Numbered from the stretch's first letter, positions 8,981 to 21,162 are shown. The stretch is DNA of 64,000 nucleotides from Noviherbaspirillum_A sp047237965 (GCF_047237965.1 NZ_JBDFLX010000001.1:1550001-1614000), one strand, 5' to 3'. Notes: generated from the sequence alone by a model not told the origin. Made by a program: numbers and translations.

Positions 8981-11845
8981 TTATTTGGTCAGGACGAAGC
9001 CCTTGAGCTTGGAAAAGGCGGTGTCGATCAATGCCTTCTGCTGCGCATAGTGCTTGTCGTAGTAACCGACAGCGGGCGATGCGCTGGCCGGACGGCCCGC
9101 ATAGGCCAGCTTGCGACCTTCCTCGATGTTCTCGAAGATGTTGTGCTGGATCTGGAACCATGCGCCCTGGTTCTGCGGCTCATCCTGCGCCCATACCAGT
9201 TCGGTGTAGTTGGGGAATTTCTTCAGCTCGGCCGCGAATGCCTTGTGCGGGAACGGATACAGCTGTTCCATGCGGATGATAGCGGTGTCGGACTGGCCGC
9301 GTTCCTTGCGGGCATTGACCAGGTCGAAATACACCTTGCCGGAGCAGGCGACCACGCGCTTGACCTTGCGCGGATCGATCGCTTCGTCGACTTCGCCGAT
9401 CACGGTCTGGAAGGTGCCCTTGGCCAGCTCGGACAGGGGCGATCCGGCATCCTTGTTACGCAGCAGCGACTTCGGCGTCATGATGACCAGCGGCTTCCTG
9501 AACAGGCGGATCATCTGGCGACGCAGCAGGTGGAAGATCTGCGCTGCCGTGGTCGGCTGCACCACTTGCATGTTGTTGTCCGCGCACAGCTGCAGGTAAC
9601 GCTCCAGGCGTGCCGACGAGTGCTCCGGACCCTGGCCTTCATAGCCGTGCGGCAGCATCATCACCAGGCCGGAAGCACGGCCCCACTTCACTTCGCCGGA
9701 GCTGATGAACTGGTCGATCACGACCTGCGCGCCGTTGGCGAAGTCGCCGAACTGGGCTTCCCAGATGGTCAGGGTGTTGGGTTCGGCGGTCGAGTAGCCG
9801 TATTCGAAACCGAGCACGGCTTCTTCGGACAGCACCGAGTCGATCACGTTGAACGGCGCCTGCTGTTCCGACACGTTCTGCAGCGGAATGTAGGAGCCGG
9901 CGTCCCAGCGCTCGCGGTTCTGGTCGTGCAGCACCGCATGGCGATGCACGAAGGTGCCACGGCCGGCGTCCTGGCCGGTCAGGCGCACTGCATAGCCGGA
10001 CGACACCAGCGATGCATAGGCCAGGTGCTCACCCATGCCCCAGTCGAGGTTGATGTCGCCGCGGCCCATGGCGGCGCGGTCTGCCAGCACCTTTTCCACC
10101 AGCGAGTGCGGCTTGAAGTTTTCCGGCACCGTGGTGATGCGGGAAGCCAGGCGCTTCAACTCGGCCAGCGGCACGGCGGTGTCGGCGGCGTCGGTCCACT
10201 TGCGGTTCAGGAACGGCATCCAGTCGACCGCGTACTTGCTCTTGAAGTTCGAGATCACCGGGTCGACGGTGTGGCGGCCGGCATCCATCGCGTCGCGATA
10301 GGCCTTGACCATTTCGTCGCCGGCCGTGGCCGGGATGGTGTTCTGGGTGGCCAGCTTGTCGGCATACAGCTTGCGGGTGCCGGGATGCTTGGCGATCTTC
10401 TTGTACATCAGCGGCTGCGTCAGCGCCGGGGTGTCCTGCTCGTTGTGGCCCAGCTTGCGGAAGCAGATGATGTCGACCACGATGTCCTTCTTGAACTGGA
10501 CACGGTAGTCCAGCGCGATCTGGGTGGCGAACACGACGGCTTCCGGATCGTCCGCATTCACATGCAGCACCGGCGCCTCGATCATCTTGACCACGTCCGA
10601 GCAGTACAGCGTGGAACGCGAGTCGCGCGGATCGGAGGTGGTGAAGCCGATCTGGTTGTTGATCACGATATGCACCGTGCCGCCCGTGCCGTAGCCGCGG
10701 GTCTGCGCCAGGTTCAGGGTTTCCATCACGACGCCCTGGCCGGCGAATGCGGCGTCGCCGTGCACCAGCACCGGCAGCACCTGCGAGCCATCCTTGTCGC
10801 CGCGGCGCTCCATGCGCGCCTTGACCGAGCCCTCAACCACCGGGTTGACGATTTCCAGGTGCGACGGGTTGAAGGCCAGCGACAGGTGGACCGGGCCGCC
10901 TGGCGTGGTGACGTCGGACGAGAAGCCCTGGTGGTATTTCACGTCGCCGGCCGGCAGGTCGTCCGCATGCTTGCCTTCGAATTCGGCGAACAGTTCCTGC
11001 GGCATCTTGCCCAGGATGTTGACCAGCACGTTCAGGCGGCCGCGGTGGGCCATGCCGATCACGATTTCCTGCACGCCCTTTTCGCCGGCGCGCTGGATGG
11101 TTTCGTCAAGCGAGGCGATGAAGCTCTCGCCGCCTTCCAGCGAGAAGCGCTTCTGGCCGACATACTTGGTGTGCAGGTAGCGTTCCAGGCCTTCGGCCGC
11201 GGTCAGGCGCTCGAGGATGTGCTGCTTCTTTTCAGCGGTGAAGTTCGGCGTTGCGCGCACGGATTCCAGGCGCTCCTGCAGCCAGCGCTTCTCGCCCGGA
11301 TCGGTGATGTACATGAATTCCGAACCGATGGAGCGGCAGTAGGTGTCGCGCAGCGCGTTGAGCAGGTCGCGCAGCGATGCGGTCTCGGAACCGAAGTAGG
11401 TATTGCTGATATTGAACACGATGTCCATGTCGGCATCGGTGAAGCCATAGAAGCTCGGCTCCAGTTCAGGGATGCTGGGGCGCTCCTGGCGCTGCAGCGG
11501 ATCGAGATTGGCCCAACGGGAGCCAAGGAAACGGTAAGCGGCGATGAGCTGGGTGGCGGCGACGCGCTTGCGGCCCATTTCGGCATCGGTGGACGCTGTG
11601 ACGGTGCGGATCGGGCCTTGCTTGGCGCGTTCTGCAAAGGAAGCGACGACGGGTGCGTGGGGAACGTCAGGGCGGGTCGATCCATCCACTGCCGGCACGT
11701 GCTGCATGGCGTCGAAGTAAGCGCGCCAGTTGTCAGGCACCGAGCCGGGATTGTTCAGATACGCTTCGTACAGTTCTTCGACGTACGGTGCGTTTCCTCC
11801 GAACAGATAGGAATTGGAGAGGTACTGCTGCATCATCTTGCTCAC
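8981..11845 (-). CDS. odhA: 2-oxoglutarate dehydrogenase E1 component
   Basis: A 954-residue thiamine-diphosphate enzyme (also called sucA) that decarboxylates 2-oxoglutarate and transfers succinyl to lipoyl-E2. The N-terminus has the short segment SYLFGGNAPYVEELYEAYL typical for docking of E1o. The GMAHRGRLNVL motif, the ThDP/Mg segment GDAAFAGQGVV...INNQIGFTT, and the C-terminal transketolase-like part (LPHGYEGQGPEHSSARLER) are all present. Length and order match full-length E1o. It is the first gene of odhA-odhB-lpdA and should have its own promoter in the 363-bp gap after gltA. Confidence 0.97.
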   Translation of the reverse strand: MSKMMQQYLSNSYLFGGNAPYVEELYEAYLNNPGSVPDNWRAYFDAMQHVPAVDGSTRPDVPHAPVVASFAERAKQGPIRTVTASTDAEMGRKRVAATQLIAAYRFLGSRWANLDPLQRQERPSIPELEPSFYGFTDADMDIVFNISNTYFGSETASLRDLLNALRDTYCRSIGSEFMYITDPGEKRWLQERLESVRATPNFTAEKKQHILERLTAAEGLERYLHTKYVGQKRFSLEGGESFIASLDETIQRAGEKGVQEIVIGMAHRGRLNVLVNILGKMPQELFAEFEGKHADDLPAGDVKYHQGFSSDVTTPGGPVHLSLAFNPSHLEIVNPVVEGSVKARMERRGDKDGSQVLPVLVHGDAAFAGQGVVMETLNLAQTRGYGTGGTVHIVINNQIGFTTSDPRDSRSTLYCSDVVKMIEAPVLHVNADDPEAVVFATQIALDYRVQFKKDIVVDIICFRKLGHNEQDTPALTQPLMYKKIAKHPGTRKLYADKLATQNTIPATAGDEMVKAYRDAMDAGRHTVDPVISNFKSKYAVDWMPFLNRKWTDAADTAVPLAELKRLASRITTVPENFKPHSLVEKVLADRAAMGRGDINLDWGMGEHLAYASLVSSGYAVRLTGQDAGRGTFVHRHAVLHDQNRERWDAGSYIPLQNVSEQQAPFNVIDSVLSEEAVLGFEYGYSTAEPNTLTIWEAQFGDFANGAQVVIDQFISSGEVKWGRASGLVMMLPHGYEGQGPEHSSARLERYLQLCADNNMQVVQPTTAAQIFHLLRRQMIRLFRKPLVIMTPKSLLRNKDAGSPLSELAKGTFQTVIGEVDEAIDPRKVKRVVACSGKVYFDLVNARKERGQSDTAIIRMEQLYPFPHKAFAAELKKFPNYTELVWAQDEPQNQGAWFQIQHNIFENIEEGRKLAYAGRPASASPAVGYYDKHYAQQKALIDTAFSKLKGFVLTK

Positions 11846-12208
11846 CTTTCTTCGCGTTTCGCGAGATTAGCGGGTTGTTTAACCTTCCGCGACACGGCCT
11901 GACCGGTTAGCGGATTGCACATCAAGTTGTGGGGGAAGGACCTGTTTGACCTGGACCACGGAGTGGATTGAAATCAAGTGCGAAAGAATAGCATAGAAAG
12001 CCGAATGCCAAGAAGGCGGCGGGAACGGGCGGCAGGTTTATTTGAGCGCGTCGCGAAAGCGTGGCCGGGCGGCCTCAATCCCGCATCCGAATGCGGCGGC
12101 TGCGCATCGGTGAAGGTGCGCGGTGCGGGAATAAAAAAACCCCGGCCTGCAAGGAGGCCGGGGTTTTCAGGTGACAGCCCTGTCCGGGGCTAGTGGGCAA
12201 AGCGGCGA
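11846..12208. other. Intergenic region between gltA and odhA
   Basis: This 363-bp gap holds the gltA terminator at its left end. The right part should carry the odhA promoter and leader. No clear -35/-10 pair, riboswitch or small ORF was recognised. Confidence 0.5.
12133..12167 (-). terminator. Rho-independent terminator of gltA / sdh operon
   Basis: A 9-bp GC stem CCCCGGCCT/AGGCCGGGG (12140-12148 and 12155-12163) with a 6-base loop. On the minus strand it is followed by a run of seven T residues. It lies about 45 bases after the gltA stop. Confidence 0.9.
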
Positions 12209-13513
12209 TTAGCCACGTTTGTCCATGGTCGGCACGTCGCGGCGGGTGGCGCCGACATACAGCTGACGCGGACGGCCGATCTTCTGCTCCGGATCGGAAA
12301 TCATCTCGTTCCACTGGGCGATCCAGCCAACGGTACGGGCCATTGCGAAGATGCCAGTGAACAGCGAGACCGGGATGCCCAGCGCCGACTGCACGATGCC
12401 GGAGTAGAAGTCGACGTTCGGGTACAGCTTGCGCGAGACGAAGTATTCGTCTTCCAGGGCGACCTTTTCCAGCGCCATGGCCAGCTTGAACAGCGGGTCG
12501 TTTTCCAGACCCAGTTCGGCCAGCACTTCGTGGCAGGTTTCGCGCATCAGCTTGGCGCGCGGATCGTAGTTTTTGTAGACGCGGTGACCGAAGCCCATCA
12601 GCTTCACGCCCGAGTTCTTGTCCTTTACCTGCTTGACGAATTCGCCGATCTTGTCGACCGAGCCGATTTCCTTGAGCATGTTCAGGGCTGCCTCGTTGGC
12701 GCCGCCGTGCGCCGGGCCCCACAGGCAGGCGATGCCGGCTGCGATACAGGCGAACGGGTTGGCGCCCGACGAACCGGACAGGCGCACGGTGGAGGTCGAT
12801 GCGTTCTGCTCATGGTCCGCATGCAGGATCAGGATGCGGTCGAGCGCGCGCACCAGCACGTCGTTGACCTTGTACTCCTCGCAAGGCGTGGAGAACATCA
12901 TGTGCATGAAGTTGGCGCTGTAGGACAGGTCGTTGCGCGGGTATACGAAAGGCTGCCCGACCGAGTACTTGTAGGCCATTGCAACCAGCGTCGGCATCTT
13001 GGCGATCAGGCGGATGGCCGACACTTCGCGGTGATGCGGGTCGTTGATGTCCAGCGAGTCATGGTAGAAGGACGCCAGCGCGCCGACGGTACCGACCAGC
13101 ACCGACATCGGATGCGCGTCGCGACGGAAGCCGCGGAAGAAGAATTGCATCTGCTCGTGCACCATGGTGTGCTTGGTCACGGTGTCGACGAAGGTCTTCT
13201 TCTGCTTTGCATTTGGCAGTTCGCCGTTCAGCAGCAGGTAGCAGGACTCCAGGAAGTCGCAGTTCACGGCCAGCTGTTCGATCGGGTAGCCGCGGTACAG
13301 CAGCTCGCCCTTGTCGCCATCGATATAGGTGATCGACGAGTTGCAGGAAGCAGTCGACATGAAGCCCGGATCGTAGGTAAAGCTGCCGGTGGAGCCATAG
13401 AGCTTGCGGATGTCGATGACGTCCGGGCCGATGGTGCCCTTGTAGATCGGGAATTCCAGCGAGGGTGACCCGTCGGAGAAAGACAGGGTGGCTTTGTTGT
13501 CAGATTGGGTCAT
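12209..13513 (-). CDS. gltA: Citrate synthase (type II, hexameric)
   Basis: A 434-residue enzyme condensing acetyl-CoA with oxaloacetate. Catalytic residues are recognisable in GPAHGGAN, GFGHRVYKNYDPR and NVDFYSG (His, His, Asp). The N-terminal beta-strand domain, with DGSPSLEFPIYKGTIGPDV, is typical of the large Gram-negative type II enzyme that is inhibited by NADH. It lies 77 bases after sdhE in the same orientation and is followed by a strong terminator, so it is probably the last gene of an sdhCDABE-gltA transcript. Confidence 0.97.
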   Translation of the reverse strand: MTQSDNKATLSFSDGSPSLEFPIYKGTIGPDVIDIRKLYGSTGSFTYDPGFMSTASCNSSITYIDGDKGELLYRGYPIEQLAVNCDFLESCYLLLNGELPNAKQKKTFVDTVTKHTMVHEQMQFFFRGFRRDAHPMSVLVGTVGALASFYHDSLDINDPHHREVSAIRLIAKMPTLVAMAYKYSVGQPFVYPRNDLSYSANFMHMMFSTPCEEYKVNDVLVRALDRILILHADHEQNASTSTVRLSGSSGANPFACIAAGIACLWGPAHGGANEAALNMLKEIGSVDKIGEFVKQVKDKNSGVKLMGFGHRVYKNYDPRAKLMRETCHEVLAELGLENDPLFKLAMALEKVALEDEYFVSRKLYPNVDFYSGIVQSALGIPVSLFTGIFAMARTVGWIAQWNEMISDPEQKIGRPRQLYVGATRRDVPTMDKRG

Positions 13514-13590
13514 GGCTCTTCCTTCTGTTGAGCGGTTTATCGATGGGGAATGATGCTAGTACAAAACCCCGCAAAGCCGATGAATCAGAA

Positions 13591-13872
13591 TCAAGCCTTG
13601 CGCAGACGTGCCAGCAGCGCGTGCACGTGCGGAAGGTCGATTTCGCCGCTGGGCTCCTTGCGGGCCAGCAGCAGATCCATCAGGTCGTTGTCGGTCAGAT
13701 CCATCAGGCGGGTGTAGGCGTCGACTTCCTCGTCGGTCATCGATTCCTCGTTGGCGTCCAGAAAACGCGTCAGCAGGATGTCATTTTCCAGCAGTCCGCG
13801 ACGGCTGCGCCAGCGCAGTCGTGCTCTGTTGGCGGGATCGCTTTGATGGTTGGCAGACATGGGATTCTTCAT
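13591..13872 (-). CDS. sdhE: FAD assembly factor SdhE
   Basis: A 93-residue protein of the SdhE/YgfY/SDH5 family that helps attach FAD covalently to the SdhA flavoprotein. The hallmark RGxxE motif is seen as RRGLLEND near residues 24-31, and the family core LTDNDLMDLLL follows. The reading frame has a second ATG at 13860 (MSANHQ) that could be the true start. It is placed exactly between sdhB and gltA, as in many betaproteobacteria. Confidence 0.93.
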   Translation of the reverse strand: MKNPMSANHQSDPANRARLRWRSRRGLLENDILLTRFLDANEESMTDEEVDAYTRLMDLTDNDLMDLLLARKEPSGEIDLPHVHALLARLRKA

Positions 13873-13939
13873 TCAATCGGCCCGATGCGCTCACGGGCTG
13901 GCAGCGCATCGGAATGGGGCATTATCGCCCCGACTCGGC

Positions 13940-14650
13940 TTACACCGCGCGGCGGACCAGCAGTTCCTTGATCTTGCCGATGGCTGCATTCGGGCTCAGG
14001 CCCTTGGGGCAGACGTCGACGCAGTTCATGATCGAGTGGCAGCGGAACAGCCGGTACGGATCTTCCAGGTTGTCCAGGCGCTCGCCGGTGGCTTCGTCGC
14101 GGCTGTCGGCGATGAAGCGGTAGGCTTGCAGCAGGCCGGCAGGTCCAACGAACTTGTCCGGGTTCCACCAGAACGACGGGCACGATGTCGAGCAGCAGGC
14201 GCACAGGATGCACTCGTACAGGCCGTCCAGCTCCTCGCGCTCGGCCGGATACTGCAGCCGCTCCTTCTCCGGCGGGATCGTGTCGTTGATCAGGAACGGC
14301 TTGATCGAGTGGTACTGCTTGAAGAAGTTGGTCATGTCCACGATCAGGTCGCGGATCACCGGCAGGCCTGGCAGCGGGCGCAGCACGATAGGCTGGCTCA
14401 GCTCGTTCAGGTTGGTGGTGCAGGCCAGGCCGTTCTTGCCGTTGATGTTCATCGCGTCCGAGCCGCACACGCCTTCGCGGCACGAGCGGCGCAGCGCCAG
14501 CGAATCGTCCACATCGGCCTTGATGCGCTGCAGCGCGTCCAGCAGCATCTTGTCGGTGTCCTTCAACTCGACCGTCAGGTCCTGCATGTAGGGCTTGGCG
14601 TCCTTGTCCGGATCGTAGCGGTATATCTTGAATTTGACTGTGCGTGGCAT
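13940..14650 (-). CDS. sdhB: Succinate dehydrogenase iron-sulfur subunit
   Basis: A 236-residue subunit of complex II that passes electrons from FAD to quinone. The three cluster motifs are present: the 2Fe-2S ferredoxin pattern CREGVCGSDAMNINGKNGLAC, the 4Fe-4S CILCACCSTSCP, and the 3Fe-4S CHSIMNCVDVCPKGLSP. It starts 22 bases after the sdhA stop. Confidence 0.97.
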   Translation of the reverse strand: MPRTVKFKIYRYDPDKDAKPYMQDLTVELKDTDKMLLDALQRIKADVDDSLALRRSCREGVCGSDAMNINGKNGLACTTNLNELSQPIVLRPLPGLPVIRDLIVDMTNFFKQYHSIKPFLINDTIPPEKERLQYPAEREELDGLYECILCACCSTSCPSFWWNPDKFVGPAGLLQAYRFIADSRDEATGERLDNLEDPYRLFRCHSIMNCVDVCPKGLSPNAAIGKIKELLVRRAV

Positions 14651-14672
14651 GGTCTGTGTTCTCTGTAAGCGT

Positions 14673-16451
<1,779 letters not shown>

Positions 16452-16453
16452 GA

Positions 16454-16825
16454 TTACACTCTCCAGAGAATCTGCGCCGCATAGCCGGCGCAACCGATGA
16501 GCCACACGATGGTGGCACTTTGCAGCAAGAGGCGGGCGACGACGGGCTTGACATAGTCCATCCAGATGTCGCGCATGCCGACCCAGACGTGATAGAACAT
16601 CACGAGCAGGGTGACGAAGGTGGCGATCTTGAACCACTGGCGAGCGAACATGCCGGCCCAGCCTTCATAGCTGAAATTGCTGCCTGTGAGGAAGGTCACC
16701 AGGATGATGACGGTATAGAGGGCCATGACGATGGCGGTGACGCGCTGGGCCAGCCAGTCGCGAAAGCCATAGTGGGCGCCGACGACGAGGCGCTTGGAGC
16801 CGATGTTGTTGTGCTTGATGGCCAT
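16454..16825 (-). CDS. sdhD: Succinate dehydrogenase membrane anchor subunit
   Basis: A 123-residue membrane protein with three predicted transmembrane helices (around residues 28-48, 62-82 and 95-118). It has the family's N-terminal GSKRLVVGAHYGFRDWLAQRVTA and the helix-2 segment VMFYHVWVGMRDIWMDY, which carries the conserved histidine near the haem/quinone site. It lies 4 bases after sdhC and 2 bases before sdhA. Confidence 0.94.
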   Translation of the reverse strand: MAIKHNNIGSKRLVVGAHYGFRDWLAQRVTAIVMALYTVIILVTFLTGSNFSYEGWAGMFARQWFKIATFVTLLVMFYHVWVGMRDIWMDYVKPVVARLLLQSATIVWLIGCAGYAAQILWRV

Positions 16826-16829
16826 GATG

Positions 16830-17240
16830 TCAGAACACTCCGAACAGTTTCAGTGCGACCAGGAGGGTCAAAAACAGGCTGATGGCCAGCACGCTGGCGG
16901 CCGAGTGGCGCGAGCCTTCCTTGCTCAGGCCCATGTGCATGTCCATGAACAGGTGGCGCACGCCGGCAGCGAAGTGGTGCAGGTAGGCCCAAGACAGCGC
17001 CAGGATGATCAGCTTGATGTACCACTGCGAAGCGAAGCCGCGCAGGTAGTCAAACGAGATTTCAGAGGTGATGCTGCGCTCGAGCAGGTAGAGCACGAAA
17101 GGCAGCAGCAGGAACATCAGCGCGCCGCTGATGCGGTGCAGGATGGAAACCACGCCGGCCAGCGGCAGGCGGTAGTGCATCAGCTGCGTGACGTGGATAT
17201 TGCTGAACTGCGGCCGGCTTTTTTTTGCGGCTTCTGACAT
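16830..17240 (-). CDS. sdhC: Succinate dehydrogenase cytochrome b556 subunit
   Basis: A 136-residue membrane subunit with three predicted transmembrane helices. SILHRISGALMF carries the conserved Ser/His/Arg segment at the quinone site, and YLHHFAAGVRHLFMD contains the haem-ligand histidine motif HxxxGxRHLxxD. It is the first gene of the sdh operon, and about 145 bp separate it from the GntR regulator gene. Confidence 0.95.
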   Translation of the reverse strand: MSEAAKKSRPQFSNIHVTQLMHYRLPLAGVVSILHRISGALMFLLLPFVLYLLERSITSEISFDYLRGFASQWYIKLIILALSWAYLHHFAAGVRHLFMDMHMGLSKEGSRHSAASVLAISLFLTLLVALKLFGVF

Positions 17241-17385
17241 ACAAACACCTCTTCTAACAAATAATCATCGATTTTCGCCGATTTTTGTGCAGCACACCAA
17301 TAGTTATTATGGCCGCTCGCACAGATATCCGCCGCCCGGAGGCAGCTTACGCTCTTGCCCGGCCGGCAATGCGCATGACGCCAGT

Positions 17386-18174
17386 TCAGCTCAATTCATT
17401 GTGGTAGTGATGCCTGTCGGTCCGGTACAGACCGCGCCGCACCTCGACCGGCTTGTCGCCATAAGTAAAGGACACCCGCTCGAGGCTGAGCAGCGGCGTG
17501 CCCGGCGGCACTTCCAGCAACTCGCTCACCTGGGGTTCTGCCAGCACCGCCTTGACCCTCTCGGTGGCGCGGATCATTCGGGTGCCGAATTCGGTCTCGA
17601 ACAGGCCGTACATCGGCCCCTTGTACTCCACCAGCCGTTCCGCGGTCAGACCGCGAAACAGCGCGCCGGGCAGCCACAGTTCTTCGAGAATGGTGGGCAC
17701 GCCGTCGAACGACTGCACGCGCCGAATGAAGATCACCGAATCGCCGGACTTGACGTCGAGCAGGCGCGCCACTTCGGCCGGGGCGCGCATGCGCCTGACC
17801 TCGATGATGCGATTGTCCGCCTGGTGCGCCTCGCCGACGTCGGGCATCAGGCGCAGAAAGCGATAGTGGGCGCGTTCCTCGTGATGGGTGGCGACGAAGG
17901 TTCCCTTGCCCTGGCGGCGCACTACCAGGTTTTCGGCCGACAATTCATCGATGGCCTTGCGCACCGTTCCCTGGCTTACCTTGAACCGGGCGGCAAGCTC
18001 GACTTCGCTGGGAATCAGTTCGCCCGGCTTCCATTCGCCGGACTGCAGGCTCTGGGTGATCAGGGCCTTGATCTGCTGGTAGAGGGGACTGAACGTGGGT
18101 GAAGCATTGACGGCAACCCCCGACCCTGCGCCGGGCGCATTGCTGCTTGACTGGTTGGAGGCTGCGGAACTCAT
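17386..18174 (-). CDS. GntR-family transcriptional regulator (HutC subfamily, UTRA domain)
   Basis: About 262 residues. The N-terminal winged helix (PLYQQIKALITQSLQ...LIPSEVELAARFKVSQGTVRKAIDEL) is the GntR DNA-binding domain, and the C-terminal UTRA domain is of the HutC type (RVQSFDGVPTILEELWLP). It is encoded between sdhC and mdh and diverges from mdh, suggesting a regulator of the TCA genes on both sides. The start is uncertain: ATG 18174 begins a low-complexity Ser/Ala leader, and the frame is open to 18216. The ligand cannot be read from the sequence. Confidence 0.88.
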   Translation of the reverse strand: MSSAASNQSSSNAPGAGSGVAVNASPTFSPLYQQIKALITQSLQSGEWKPGELIPSEVELAARFKVSQGTVRKAIDELSAENLVVRRQGKGTFVATHHEERAHYRFLRLMPDVGEAHQADNRIIEVRRMRAPAEVARLLDVKSGDSVIFIRRVQSFDGVPTILEELWLPGALFRGLTAERLVEYKGPMYGLFETEFGTRMIRATERVKAVLAEPQVSELLEVPPGTPLLSLERVSFTYGDKPVEVRRGLYRTDRHHYHNELS

Positions 18175-18228
18175 AACTGTTGATTTCACCATAAAACCGG
18201 GTTTGCCGTCCAGCAAAAACCTTAAATA

Positions 18229-18248
18229 TATGTCTTATATAAGATATA
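18229..18248. promoter_or_regulatory. Palindromic operator candidate between the GntR gene and mdh
   Basis: A perfect 12-bp palindrome TCTTATATAAGA (18233-18244) extends imperfectly to 20 bp. It is the only such AT-rich palindrome in the 313-bp divergent intergenic region. GntR-family dimers bind palindromes of about this size. The role is inferred from position. Confidence 0.5.
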
Positions 18249-18487
18249 AGATAGCCATTGCAGGCATTGACAGAGATATTACACCCACCTACACTCGCGG
18301 GCGACCGGCCCGGGCTGACCGCAGGAAACACGCGCATCGCGGGCCAGTGCGATTCGCATCAAGCAGCGCAGGCTGACGTTATCCGGTTTCGACGGTATGA
18401 TTGCGTTCTGTCGATTTCGGCAACTTCTTGAACCAAGCTGCCTGCGGCGTTACCCCGCCCTTTTCTTTATCACTTTGGAGATTCAAC

Positions 18488-19477
<990 letters not shown>

Positions 19478-19486
19478 GCATCACCC

Positions 19487-19518
19487 TGCCCGCAGCCGCC
19501 TCCATGGCGCTGCGGGCA
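19487..19518 (+). terminator. GC-rich hairpin after mdh
   Basis: A 10-bp stem TGCCCGCAGC/GCTGCGGGCA with a 12-base loop lies 9 bases after the mdh stop. There is no T-run, so it may be a weak or Rho-assisted terminator or an mRNA-stabilising 3' structure. Confidence 0.4.
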
Positions 19519-19577
19519 ACGTGGTTAACGTCCGGCATCATTCACCACCTTGCCCACCACCTGAAGCGTCGCTTTAC

Positions 19578-20549
19578 ATGCATCCTTCCGAAGTTCTCTT
19601 CCAAGGCAAGCGTCAGCCGGTATCCCTTCCGGTGTGTGATCACTACGCCGGCTCAGAAAAGCTGATGCGCCGCTCCATGGCCCTGCAGCAGGAGCTTGGC
19701 CCTCTTTTCGACATTACTTTTGACTGTGAAGACGGCGCCGCCGCCGGCGACGAGGAAGCGCATGCGCGCCTGGTCGCCTCGCTGATCGCCGGCCCGGACA
19801 ACCATCACGGCCGCATCGGCGCCCGTCTTCATGATGTGCACAGCCCCTGGTTCGAACGCGACGCCGCCATCATCTGCGCCGGCGCCGCCCGGCGGCTGGC
19901 CTACCTGGTGCTGCCCAAGCCCGAAAGCCTGGCCGACGTGCAGCATGGCCTTGCCATCATCGAGCGCCATGCGCAGGCCGCCGGACGTGAGCGTCTGCCG
20001 GTGCATGTGCTGATCGAAACCCATGGCGCGCTGGCCGCGGTGCGCGAGATCGCCGCGCTGCCGCAGGTCGAATGCCTGTCCTTCGGCATCATGGATTTTG
20101 TGTCGGACCACTATGGGGCCATTCCCGGCGCCGCCATGCGCTCGCCGGGCCAGTTCGAGCATGCGCTGGTGGCGCGCGCCAAGACCGAGATTGCCGCCGC
20201 CTGCCATGCCCATGGCAAATGCCCTTCCCATAACGTCACCACCGAGATCCGGGACGGCTCGGTGGTTGCGCAGGATGCCGCGCGCGCCTTCCGCGAGTTC
20301 GGCTTCACCCGCATGTGGAGCATTCACCCGTCCCAGATCCGCGCCATCGTGGCGGCGTATGCGCCGCCGGTGGCGGAGGTCGACGATGCGGCCGCCATAT
20401 TGCTGGCCGCCCGCGCCGCCAGCTGGGGCCCGACCCAGTATCAGGGCGCCCTGCACGACCGTGCCAGCTACCGCTATTACTGGACCGTTCTGCAGCGCGC
20501 CAAGCTGTCCGGCCTGCCACTCACGGCCGACGCCCTATCGCTTTTATAA
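19578..20549 (+). CDS. CitE-like HpcH/HpaI aldolase/citrate lyase family protein
   Basis: A 323-residue TIM-barrel lyase starting at ATG 19578 (MHPSEVLFQGKR). DCEDGAAAGDEEAHAR carries the metal-binding acidic residues, and VLIETHGAL and FGIMDFVSDH are the expected barrel motifs. The family includes citrate lyase beta, malyl-CoA and citramalyl-CoA lyases. No citrate lyase alpha or gamma subunit is nearby, so a stand-alone CoA-ester lyase is more likely than true citrate lyase. It lies between mdh and acnA, as in related genomes. Confidence 0.88.
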   Translation: MHPSEVLFQGKRQPVSLPVCDHYAGSEKLMRRSMALQQELGPLFDITFDCEDGAAAGDEEAHARLVASLIAGPDNHHGRIGARLHDVHSPWFERDAAIICAGAARRLAYLVLPKPESLADVQHGLAIIERHAQAAGRERLPVHVLIETHGALAAVREIAALPQVECLSFGIMDFVSDHYGAIPGAAMRSPGQFEHALVARAKTEIAAACHAHGKCPSHNVTTEIRDGSVVAQDAARAFREFGFTRMWSIHPSQIRAIVAAYAPPVAEVDDAAAILLAARAASWGPTQYQGALHDRASYRYYWTVLQRAKLSGLPLTADALSLL

Positions 20550-20619
20550 AACACGCGCCCTGCCCTTGCGAGATCGCAGATCGGAAAAGGAGGTACGGGC
20601 GCAACCTGGAGAGTAATTG

Positions 20620-21162
20620 ATGAGCAAGTTTTTGACCGCCCTGCTGTTGATGGGCGCATGCATGACCGCAGCGGCGCAGGACCATGACAGCGCCGGCAGC
20701 AAGAAGAAGAGCAAGGCTGCGGCCACCAAGACGGTGAAGAAGGAAGCCCCGTCGAAAAAGAAAGCCGCAGCCGCCGCCGCAGCTGGCACGGCCGCAGGCG
20801 CAGGCGCAGCAGCGGCGCAGGGAACGGATGAGGAAGACCGCGAGCCGGATACCGCCGGCAGCACCGGCCTGGACTACAACTGCGCGCTGGGCGACAAGGT
20901 CACGATCTTCTCCAACGCCGAGGATGACAAGCACATCGCGCTGCGCTGGAACAAGCGGCTGATGCGCCTGACCCGCGTGGAAACCACCACCGGCGCGCAC
21001 CGCTTCGAGAACCGCCGCCAGGGCATGGTCTGGATCGGCATCCCGGCCAAGGGCATCCTGCTCGACTCCAGGAAGGGCCAGCAGCTGGCCAATGAATGCA
21101 AGAGCGCCGAGCAATTGAAGCCGTCCGACGCACCGGCCGCCCCCGGCCTGGGCATCCAGTAA
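20620..21162 (+). CDS. Exported Lys/Ala-rich protein of unknown function
   Basis: About 180 residues. A signal peptide (SKFLTALLLMGACMTAAAQ) is followed by a low-complexity Lys/Ala tract (residues 30-75) and a compact C-terminal domain (LDYNCALGDKVTIFSN...ALRWNKRLMRLTRVETTTG...FENRRQGMVWIG) that resembles MliC/lysozyme-inhibitor-like beta proteins. That resemblance is tentative. ATG 20620 has GGAG upstream. It sits directly before acnA. Confidence 0.75.
   Translation: MSKFLTALLLMGACMTAAAQDHDSAGSKKKSKAAATKTVKKEAPSKKKAAAAAAAGTAAGAGAAAAQGTDEEDREPDTAGSTGLDYNCALGDKVTIFSNAEDDKHIALRWNKRLMRLTRVETTTGAHRFENRRQGMVWIGIPAKGILLDSRKGQQLANECKSAEQLKPSDAPAAPGLGIQ

Noticed and set aside
8081..11902. Open frame of 1273 codons on the plus strand, antisense to odhA and odhB
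   Set aside because: It is the mirror of highly conserved dehydrogenase genes in GC-rich DNA; composition is biased (His/Arg/Gly-rich) and no domain is seen.
19578..20549. Calling this gene true citrate lyase beta subunit
   Set aside because: No citC, citD, citF or citX genes nearby; stand-alone CitE-like proteins act on other CoA esters.
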